From contig WBXE01000074.1 in NCBI GenBank assembly GCA_008932955.1, positions 1 to 10,544 of the forward strand: a DNA stretch of 10,544 nucleotides, in the 5' to 3' direction. The position numbers and the translations under genes are program-made. The notes below the pieces were generated by a model. That model worked only from the letters and a program-made list of their open reading frames with translations, searched no databases and was not told the origin of the DNA. Below, piece by piece: positions 5,216-10,544 of the stretch (position 1 is its first letter; each line of letters opens with the position of its first letter). This DNA comes from Verrucomicrobiota bacterium (GTDB lineage Bacteria > Verrucomicrobiota > Verrucomicrobiia > Verrucomicrobiales > Akkermansiaceae).

Positions 5216-5631
5216 CCATCGCCATAGACACCACGGTGCTTGTCGCGGCGATGGTGTCTTCGGAGACCCATCATCAAGCGTGTTCGCGTCTGATGGATCG
5301 CGGCGGGGTCGGCTTGTATGCTCACGGTTTGTCAGAAGCCTTCAGTACTCTAACTGGCGGGCGCATGCTATTCCGCATGAAGGCCGGTGAGTTTGTGGAG
5401 CTCATCGAGGAGGATTATGTGCCTGCCCTCACCATTCTCACGCTTACCCCCACGGAAATGCTCCGCGGCATGCGCGAATGCGAAGCGCGTGGGGTTCGGG
5501 GCGCGGCGATTTTTGATTTCCACCATCTCGCCGCCGCGCGCAAGGCGAAGGCCACCCGCCTGTACACTCTCAATGTTACGCATTTCCGCGCTTTCCATCG
5601 CGCCGGTGATCCGGAAATTATCCATCCGTAG
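5212..5631 (+). CDS. PIN-domain ribonuclease toxin (VapC-like)
   Basis: A 139-residue PIN-domain protein, the toxin partner of the AbrB-like antitoxin whose gene it overlaps by four bases. VapC-type toxins cleave specific RNAs such as tRNA or rRNA with Mg ions held by acidic residues. D6 (AIDTTVLVA), E42 (H-G-L-S-E-A-F-S-T-L) and D102 (I-F-D-F-H-H-L-A-A-A) are in place. The fourth motif reads LYTLNVTHFRAF, with asparagine and histidine where many relatives have aspartate, a variation also seen in other members. Length and start are standard. The RNA target cannot be read from the sequence. The gene sits between the BMC regulator and the ATPase, in an accessory segment. Confidence 0.88.
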   Translation: MTIAIDTTVLVAAMVSSETHHQACSRLMDRGGVGLYAHGLSEAFSTLTGGRMLFRMKAGEFVELIEEDYVPALTILTLTPTEMLRGMRECEARGVRGAAIFDFHHLAAARKAKATRLYTLNVTHFRAFHRAGDPEIIHP

Positions 5632-5718
5632 GCAAATTTTACTGTCTTCTTTTTCTGCTGCCACGGTGAGATCGCCGGGAGCAGCGGCAATTTCTGGGTT
5701 TCGCCGTGTTTTACCAAA

Positions 5719-5761
5719 CATGTTTTGATTTTATCATAAATTATGATAAAATCAAAACATG
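5719..5761. repeat. Perfect 43-bp palindrome overlapping the ATPase start codon
   Basis: Two 21-bp arms, starting CATGTTTTGATTTTATCAT on the left and mirrored exactly on the right, are separated by a single A at 5740. The right arm ends with the ATG (5759-5761) of the ATPase gene. Within it TTGATT (5725-5730) and TAAAAT (5747-5752), 16 nt apart, could act as a promoter that would make a leaderless transcript, and the symmetry creates the same elements on the other strand. It contrasts sharply with the GC-rich surroundings. It may be an operator for autoregulation or the end of an acquired module. Confidence 0.9.
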
Positions 5762-7084
5762 AAACGTCTGATTAGTACTGAATTGCGAGGCTGGCTGAAG
5801 CGCAAAGATCGCAAGCCGCTGCTGTTGCGCGGGGCGCGGCAGGTTGGCAAGACTTGGCTGGCACGGGACTTGGCAGCGGCCGCGGGATTAAACTTGGTGG
5901 AGGTGAATTTCGAGTTGCGACCGGAGGCCAAGGCGGCGTTTCGTTCGCTGCAGCCGGTGGAGATTCTCAAGAGCTTGGGCTTTCTGGGATTTCCGCCCGT
6001 GGTGGCGGATTGTTCGCTGTTGTTTCTGGACGAGGTGCAGGAATGCCCGGCGGCCATAGCGGCCTTGCGCTATTTCCACGAATTGCGCCCGGATCTGGCC
6101 GTTTTGGCCAGCGGCTCACTGCTGGAATTTGCCATGGAGTCGGGCAACTTTCCCATGCCCGTAGGCCGAATTGAATCCCTGTGGGTCCACCCGCTGGGCT
6201 TCGCGGAATTTCTCATGGCCAAGGGCAACCCCGTCCTGGCGCAAACTTTGGCTGAAATGGCACCCGCCCAAGCACTGCCGGACCTGGCTCACGCGCAGGC
6301 GCTGGCGGAACTGCGGGAATACTTGTTTTGCGGTGGCATGCCGGCGGCGACGCGGGCCATGGCGGAAGATGGCGACGTGGCGGCCTGCCGCCGCGCGCAC
6401 TTCAGCATCCTGCAAACCTATCGGCAGGACTTCGCCAAATACGCGCCGCGGATCAAGGCTGACCTCGCTGAGCGGCTCTTTCTCCGTGCACCGGGCTTGG
6501 TGGGCGGGCGCTTGAAATTCAGCGCCATCGCGCCCGATCACCGCGCCGCAGAGGTGCGCTCGGCCCTCGAAGCCCTGGAAAAAGCCGGGGTCGTCCGCCG
6601 CGTGATCCACAGTGCGGGGCAAGCCCTGCCCCTGGCGACTGATTCCAATCCCCGCCTGGCAAAATTGGTCCTGCTAGACGTCGGATTGATGCACGCCGCG
6701 CTGCAAATTGATACCGCCTGGGTCCAAGAGCCGGAGCTGCTGGCAATTCATCGCGGGGCCGTCGCCGAGCAATTTGTGGCCCAGGAAATCATCGCCTGCG
6801 CTCCCTCCAGCAGGGAGCCGGAATTGTTCTTCTGGGTCAGGGAGGCGCTCAACAGCCAGGCAGAGGTGGATTATTTGTTAGCATCAGGGTCGCAGGTCCT
6901 GCCCATTGAGGTGAAAGCCGGCGCCTCCGGGTCGCTCAAGAGCCTGCGCTCGTTCCTCGCCTCCCATGCCCACAGTCCCCTTGGCGTGCGACTCTATGGC
7001 GGAACCACCCAAACCGAGGAGCGCCTGCTGCATCTGCCGCTCTATGCCGCCGGAGCGCTTCACCGCGTGCATGGCCGGGCCTGA
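5759..7084 (+). CDS. AAA-family ATPase with C-terminal DUF4143 domain
   Basis: A 441-residue member of the widespread AAA_14/DUF4143 ATP-binding protein family. It shows Walker A GARQVGKT at 25-32, Walker B L-L-F-L-D-E-V-Q (D91, E92), a sensor-like LASGSLLEF at 116-124, and PVGRIESLWVHPLGFAEFL at 134-152. The DUF4143 part has Y-L-F-C-G-G-M-P near 188-195, and a nuclease-like block near the C-terminus with E337, D371 and E384-x-K386 (PIEVKAG). The family occurs in many copies in bacteria and archaea and has no settled function. The N-terminus from ATG 5759 matches relatives, so this start is firm even though the codon lies within a palindrome. No Shine-Dalgarno sequence is present. The stop is followed within two bases by a copy of the vapB gene's 3' end. 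Length is normal and no frameshift is seen. Confidence 0.92.
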   Translation: MKRLISTELRGWLKRKDRKPLLLRGARQVGKTWLARDLAAAAGLNLVEVNFELRPEAKAAFRSLQPVEILKSLGFLGFPPVVADCSLLFLDEVQECPAAIAALRYFHELRPDLAVLASGSLLEFAMESGNFPMPVGRIESLWVHPLGFAEFLMAKGNPVLAQTLAEMAPAQALPDLAHAQALAELREYLFCGGMPAATRAMAEDGDVAACRRAHFSILQTYRQDFAKYAPRIKADLAERLFLRAPGLVGGRLKFSAIAPDHRAAEVRSALEALEKAGVVRRVIHSAGQALPLATDSNPRLAKLVLLDVGLMHAALQIDTAWVQEPELLAIHRGAVAEQFVAQEIIACAPSSREPELFFWVREALNSQAEVDYLLASGSQVLPIEVKAGASGSLKSLRSFLASHAHSPLGVRLYGGTTQTEERLLHLPLYAAGALHRVHGRA

Positions 7085-7085
7085 T

Positions 7086-7209
7086 AAAAAAGATTGGCCA
7101 GCGGCGGGTGATTGTTAGGTTGGAGGGCTTTGACGCCGCCAAGGCGGTCACTGATGCCAGTGAGGAACTCCAGGAACGGCTCGAAGCGCCATTTGACAAA
7201 ATGACCTAA
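7086..7209 (+). pseudogene. Duplicated 3' fragment of the vapB antitoxin gene
   Basis: About 120 bases from 7086 to 7206 match 5100-5217, the last 38 codons of the antitoxin gene plus the first two codons of the toxin gene, with roughly eight differences and one inserted A before the former stop. In frame it reads KKIGQRRVIVRLEGF, then DAAKAVTDASEELQERLEA, P-F-D-K-M-T and a stop at 7207-7209. Similarity ends abruptly after the toxin's ATGACC. The AbrB domain and a start codon are missing, so it is a remnant. It begins right after the ATPase stop, suggesting either an old tandem duplication of vapBC or a module that carried a trailing antitoxin gene. Confidence 0.85.
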
Positions 7210-7214
7210 GGAGC

Positions 7215-7232
7215 CACCACATTCGTGTGGTG
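7215..7232. repeat. Hairpin with 7-bp stem and TTCG tetraloop
   Basis: CACCACA, TTCG and TGTGGTG form a perfect stem with an extra-stable UUCG-type loop just after the vapB remnant. No T-run follows, so a classical intrinsic terminator is not supported. It might still protect or end the ATPase transcript. No coding region is seen between 7210 and 7468, which holds only inverted repeats. Confidence 0.6.
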
Positions 7233-7295
7233 TTAGCGGAAGGGCTGCCCATGAATGAGTGCCTAAGGCGCGCTTCAGGGTCGTTCCTTCAGCAT

Positions 7296-7313
7296 GACGA
7301 CAGTAAAGTCGTC
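7296..7313. repeat. Short inverted repeat GACGAC/GTCGTC
   Basis: GACGAC (7296-7301) and GTCGTC (7308-7313) flank a 6-nt loop in the gene-free stretch. It is short and could be chance, but it lies in a segment with two other hairpins and may belong to a dispersed palindromic element. Confidence 0.4.
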
Positions 7314-7381
7314 GCTCCATAACGGGCATCCGAACCACATAACTAGGAATGCGGAACTTGCAGCATGGGTCACTGCGCTAT

Positions 7382-7430
7382 GGAGCGCTGGCTTCAGCCG
7401 GCCAGACGCGCCGGCTGAAGCCAGCGCTCC
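7382..7430. repeat. Long perfect inverted repeat (21-bp arms), REP-like
   Basis: The arm GGAGCGCTGGCTTCAGCCGG (7382-7401, plus C7402) is exactly mirrored at 7410-7430 around a 7-nt loop. In RNA this would be a very stable hairpin. It lies between the plus-strand ATPase and the minus-strand phosphodiesterase, a convergent arrangement where a two-way transcription barrier would be useful. It has the look of a dispersed REP-type palindrome. No U-tract follows on either strand. Confidence 0.8.
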
Positions 7431-7468
7431 CTAACGACTCCCAACCGGTCAAACAATACCCCGAGGGC

Positions 7469-8779
7469 TCAGTGCGGATGGGCGACGGCGAGGTCCTGGG
7501 CGCGGTCGATGGTCGAACCTGGCACCGGCCCCAGGCCTAGCAAAGAGAGCGCTAGATTGGCGGCGTCGCCATTGCGGACGGGCTGGGGGCCGGAGTAAGG
7601 AGGATTGGCGGTGGCAGCGGGCGCGCTGCGGGTGGTGGGATTGATGGCATATAAGTCGCCGCCGGCCGCCACACCAGCGCCCCAGACGTAGAATGGAATG
7701 GTGTAATCGAGCGGATTGGTGGTGTCGCCATGAGTTTGGCCGTGGCCACCGTGATCGGATGTTAGAATGATGCTGGTCTGGCCGTTGAGCGCGGGCGTGG
7801 CACGCACCCAATCGAGGATTTTGCCAATCTGGGTATCCACGCTTTTGAGCGCGGCGGCGTAGGGGCTGGCGGGGTCGGCCGACCAGCCGATGGCATGACC
7901 GATGGCATCCGGATCCCGATAGTGGAAAAACGCGAAATTGAATGGTTGGGCGGTCATCTGGCGGGTAAAATCGGCGCTTAGATCCGCCGCGGATATATTG
8001 GCGGTGATTTTTTCGTAGTCGATTTTATCGCGGCCGTGGTCCGGCAGCGAGAGGTCAGGCGCCCCGGTGGTGGGCCCATACGATGTGTGAAACAAACTGA
8101 ATTTCGATTTGCCCGACCAGATACCGGTGCGCAAACCGTGATCATGTGTGACGTCGAAGGCGCTGGCAATATATGTTCCCTTGTTCGACTCGAAGGTGGC
8201 ACCGGGAGGCGGATCAATGTTGGAAGTCCAGTTGTGGCCGGCCGGACCGACCACGCCGCGGCCGGTCATCATGCTGGTGTGGTTAGGCAGGGTGATGGCA
8301 AAGTCGGCATCATCGCGCGCGTTGAGCGTACCGCAGCCTTCGGCTTGCAGCCGCTTAAAGCTGCTGAGTTCGTTGGCCAGCCCGGGTTGCAACAGCGGCT
8401 TGACGTATGCCGAACCCATCCCATCGACGCTGATGACGATGACATAGCGCGCCGCCGGCATCTTGACGGCGGTGTGAGTGGCGGTGTGAGTGGCGGTGTG
8501 AGTGGCGGTGTGAGTGGCGGTCTTAGTGGCGGTGGTCGTGCCGGTGGGAACGGTGGTGGTGGCGGCGGGAGTGGCCGCGCTGCCAAGCGCCTGCATGGTG
8601 GAGGCCAAGCCAAACTGGCCGCCGGCATTTTGCGCATAAAACTCGGTGTCCGGCAAGGTGACCAAGGTGAAATCCGGACCCGCTGCCGCCAGCGCCCATC
8701 CGCCTGCGGCAAACACCCATAAAATTGTTAGGATAGGCCGTACGGCGGGCACCCACAGGCTTACGCAGAACTTGGCCAT
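7469..8779 (-). CDS. Exported alkaline-phosphatase-superfamily phosphodiesterase/pyrophosphatase (NPP-like)
   Basis: A 436-residue protein counted from ATG 8779. A signal peptide spans about residues 1-33 (MAKFCVSLW, then a hydrophobic stretch ending A-L-A-A-A). A Thr/Ala/His-rich linker with four T-A-T-H units (about 85-105) precedes the catalytic domain. Metal and nucleophile motifs of type I phosphodiesterases are complete: VISVDGMG (D119), ITLPNHTSMMTGR (nucleophile T163), D-P-D-A-I-G-H-A-I-G-W (D291, H295), LTSDHGGHG (D342, H343) and H350 in T-H-G-D. It would hydrolyse phosphodiester or pyrophosphate bonds outside the cytoplasm; the substrate is unknown. An earlier ATG at 8884 overlaps the alr stop codon (ATGA), but it would put 35 residues before the signal peptide, so 8779 is preferred. 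Residues about 36-50 (DFTLVTLPDTEFYAQ) resemble the start of a calcineurin-like phosphoesterase, which is odd here. Confidence 0.87.
   Translation of the reverse strand: MAKFCVSLWVPAVRPILTILWVFAAGGWALAAAGPDFTLVTLPDTEFYAQNAGGQFGLASTMQALGSAATPAATTTVPTGTTTATKTATHTATHTATHTATHTAVKMPAARYVIVISVDGMGSAYVKPLLQPGLANELSSFKRLQAEGCGTLNARDDADFAITLPNHTSMMTGRGVVGPAGHNWTSNIDPPPGATFESNKGTYIASAFDVTHDHGLRTGIWSGKSKFSLFHTSYGPTTGAPDLSLPDHGRDKIDYEKITANISAADLSADFTRQMTAQPFNFAFFHYRDPDAIGHAIGWSADPASPYAAALKSVDTQIGKILDWVRATPALNGQTSIILTSDHGGHGQTHGDTTNPLDYTIPFYVWGAGVAAGGDLYAINPTTRSAPAATANPPYSGPQPVRNGDAANLALSLLGLGPVPGSTIDRAQDLAVAHPH
8471..8530. repeat. 12-bp tandem repeat within the phosphodiesterase gene
   Basis: GGTGTGAGTGGC is repeated four times without error at 8471-8518, followed by a degenerate fifth unit to 8530. 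On the coding strand each unit encodes four residues, giving a T-A-T-H series in the linker between signal peptide and catalytic domain. The unit length is a multiple of three, so slippage would change the linker length and not the frame. Confidence 0.9.
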
Positions 8780-8880
8780 GGGCAAGGTGGGGTGGTGGCG
8801 GTGGAAAACCGCTGGTGCGGGCCGGGTGGATTGGCAGTTCATTTGGTAGGAGCTAAGAATGTGATAGACCGCCATACATT

Positions 8881-9990
8881 TCATTCGCTGTAGCAGCGCA
8901 TGACCCGTGGCGTGATTCCGGTTAGAATTTCCCAGGCAATCGTTTGGGCCTGGCTGGCGACTTCCGTGACGGGCAGGTGCGCGCCGAAGAGTTCCACTTC
9001 GTCGCCCTCACGGATGGTGGTGCAGTCGGTCACATCCACCATCATCTGGTCCATGGTCACCCGCCCGATGATAGGAAAGCGGCGGCCGTCAATCCACACC
9101 TCCGCGCCTCGTCCCGATACCTGCCGCGGATAGCCATCGCCGTAGCCGATGCCCACGGTCGCCACCCGGGTCGGGCGCTGCGTCACGAAGGCGCGACCAT
9201 AGGAAACCCCGTGGCCGCTTGGCAGGTCGCGCAGCAAGGTGACGCGGCTTTTGAGCGTCATGACGTTGCGCAGGAGGTGTTGAAAAGCCGGCAGCGGGGC
9301 AATGCCGTAAAGCATCAGGCCCGGGCGCGCGAGGTTGCAAGCGCCATTGCCGTAACCGAGGACGCCCGCGCTGTTAGACAGATGCCGCCAGCGAAACCGT
9401 GCAGCTCCGCCGAGTTCATCGAGGATAGCGTCAAAGCGTGCCATCTGCCGCCGGGTAAAGGGTGCATCCTCGTCCGCTGAGGGCAAGTGCGAGCCGACTC
9501 CTTCAATCTCCAGCCACTCCAATTGTTCCAACGCTGCCAACGTAGCTGGCAAGCCGTCGGCCACAAACCCGCCGCGTCCCATCCCGGTATCCACGGCCAA
9601 ATGCACCTTGAGCCGCGCCCCGCGTGCTGCCGCCAGCCCGGCAAATTCCCGCGCCTCATCGAGGGAGGAAATGCACGGCGTCCAATCCCGCGCGACAATC
9701 TCCGCTCGCTCCGCCGACCAGGTGGGGCCCAACAAATAGATCCGGGTCGCCACCCCGGCATGGCGGATTTGGCGGGCTTCCCGCACATTGGCCACGCCAA
9801 AAAACGCCAGCTCTTCGGTGGCCAGCGCACGGGCGATTTCCTCAAGCCCGTGGCCGTAGGCGCCGGCCTTGACCACCGCCATCAGGTCGACACCACTGGT
9901 TTGCCGGGCCACCGCCAGATTCGCTCGCAGCGCCGCCAAATCAATCTCCGCCCACGCCCGCGGCGGCGAAATTGGAAATTCCTCGTTCAC
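8881..9990 (-). CDS. alr: Alanine racemase
   Basis: A fold-type III PLP enzyme that interconverts L- and D-alanine for peptidoglycan. Counted from GTG 9990 (369 residues), the PLP lysine is K41 in A-V-V-K-A-G-A-Y-G-H-G and the second catalytic base is Y264 in H-G-V-S-Y-G-R. Also present are HLAVDTGMGRGGF, HLSNSAGVL, RPGLMLYGI, VGIGYGDGYPR and the M-D-Q-M-M-V-D-V block (M313, D314). The usual A-N-A-Y motif has G in place of N. The length is standard. GTG 9990 is chosen because an AGG lies 9 nt upstream; a TTG at 9999, adding three residues, is the alternative. Its stop overlaps an upstream in-frame ATG of the phosphodiesterase gene, so the two may be cotranscribed. Confidence 0.95.
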   Translation of the reverse strand: MNEEFPISPPRAWAEIDLAALRANLAVARQTSGVDLMAVVKAGAYGHGLEEIARALATEELAFFGVANVREARQIRHAGVATRIYLLGPTWSAERAEIVARDWTPCISSLDEAREFAGLAAARGARLKVHLAVDTGMGRGGFVADGLPATLAALEQLEWLEIEGVGSHLPSADEDAPFTRRQMARFDAILDELGGAARFRWRHLSNSAGVLGYGNGACNLARPGLMLYGIAPLPAFQHLLRNVMTLKSRVTLLRDLPSGHGVSYGRAFVTQRPTRVATVGIGYGDGYPRQVSGRGAEVWIDGRRFPIIGRVTMDQMMVDVTDCTTIREGDEVELFGAHLPVTEVASQAQTIAWEILTGITPRVMRCYSE

Positions 9991-10124
9991 GCCCGCCAAC
10001 CTATCCTGCCCGCCGCGCTAGGCAAGCCCGGTTTCCGCAGCGCAGTGAACCCTACCCGAAAGCCCGCCAGACCTAAGCCAACGCTTGATTGTTGCAGCTC
10101 AAGCCCTAGCCTCTCCCCGCGACG

Positions 10125-10544
10125 ATGCCTTCCAGCCCCTTCCACCATACCCCGGGTCATGTCCTGGCCACCACCGCTTTCATCGGCAGCCTCGCGCTGG
10201 TGCTGGCCGCCGGCCTCGCAGCCTTGGGTCTAACTGACATGGCCGACGCGGCGGTGGCCGATTGGGTGCGCCGTGCCATCCAAGCGGAGGCCTCGGCCGG
10301 GTTTCCCAGGGCCTTGCCGGCATCGACGCTGTGGCTGGCCACTGCCCTACTCAGCTACGCCTTGGCCTTTGCCATGCTCGCGGTGCCGGGCACTTGGCGG
10401 CGACTCGTATTGTGGCTCACTACGCTGGGATTAGTGGCGGCATGGGCACCGGTGTTAGGTTTGGCGGCGCACGCGCCACAACTCGCCGTGCCGCTGCTCG
10501 CCACGCTGTGGGCCGGTGGCTGCACCCTCGTCTATACCCACTCC
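10125..10544 (+). CDS. Multi-spanning membrane protein, unknown function (3' end outside window)
   Basis: An open frame from ATG 10125 continues without a stop to the window edge, giving 140 residues. Hydrophobic segments are at about 13-36, 67-88, 93-115 and 119-137, and W-R-R at 91-93 sits at a membrane boundary. The first hydrophilic stretch (about 38-64) contains D-W-V-R-R-A-I-Q-A-E. I do not recognise the family; it could be the membrane portion of a larger sensor or transport protein whose soluble part lies beyond the window. It is transcribed divergently from alr across about 130 bp. No Shine-Dalgarno sequence is visible. Composition (Ala/Leu-rich, high GC at third positions) matches its neighbours and supports real coding. 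Confidence 0.65.
   Translation, partial: MPSSPFHHTPGHVLATTAFIGSLALVLAAGLAALGLTDMADAAVADWVRRAIQAEASAGFPRALPASTLWLATALLSYALAFAMLAVPGTWRRLVLWLTTLGLVAAWAPVLGLAAHAPQLAVPLLATLWAGGCTLVYTHS

Noticed and set aside
5759..7206. Simple insertion of the ATPase gene into a second vapB copy
   Set aside because: The 5' part of a second vapB copy is not found to the left of the palindrome and no target-site duplication is visible, so a clean insertion cannot be claimed.
7215..7232. Intrinsic terminator of the ATPase gene
   Set aside because: The hairpin is good but no T-run follows on the plus strand.

Overview
The window is high-GC DNA from a bacterium of the Planctomycetota/Verrucomicrobiota (PVC) group, more likely Verrucomicrobiota. 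Three things point there: a bacterial microcompartment (BMC) operon of the planctomycete/verrucomicrobial type (PduL, acetate kinase, several BMC-H shell proteins, an EutN/CcmL-type vertex protein and a divergent DeoR regulator); a GxxExxY protein embedded in short dispersed repeats; and an almost complete lack of Shine-Dalgarno sequences. The assignment is inference from gene content.

Bases 1-650 hold two tandem 87-bp repeat units, a small GxxExxY (PD-(D/E)XK-like) gene on the minus strand and an inverted copy of the repeat motif on its other side. Bases 651-4047 are a minus-strand BMC operon, in transcription order pduL, BMC-H3, BMC-H2, acetate kinase, BMC-H1 and BMC-P. PduL and acetate kinase would convert acyl-CoA made in the organelle lumen to acyl-phosphate and then to acid plus ATP, recycling CoA. 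The BMC-H proteins form the shell facets and BMC-P closes its vertices. In related organisms the organelle handles lactaldehyde from fucose and rhamnose. The aldolase and the aldehyde dehydrogenase are not in this window. The divergent deoR gene (4132-4893) is separated from pduL by a perfect 22-bp palindrome whose core forms back-to-back -35 hexamers, a very good candidate operator.

Bases 4905-7209 are accessory: a vapBC-type toxin-antitoxin pair with its own inverted-repeat operator, then an AAA ATPase/DUF4143 gene whose start codon lies in a perfect 43-bp palindrome, then a broken duplicate of the 3' end of the vapB gene directly after the ATPase stop. Bases 7210-7468 contain no gene but several hairpin-forming inverted repeats, one with 21-bp arms.

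Bases 7469-9990 carry two minus-strand genes: an exported alkaline-phosphatase-superfamily (NPP-like) phosphodiesterase with a 12-bp tandem repeat encoding a Thr/His-rich linker, and upstream of it a PLP-dependent alanine racemase. A plus-strand multi-spanning membrane protein of unknown function starts at 10125 and runs off the end of the window.

The most notable items are the palindromic BMC operator, an acetate kinase with substitutions at catalytic positions, a BMC-H paralogue with an unusual pore motif, and the palindrome-ATPase-vapB remnant arrangement.
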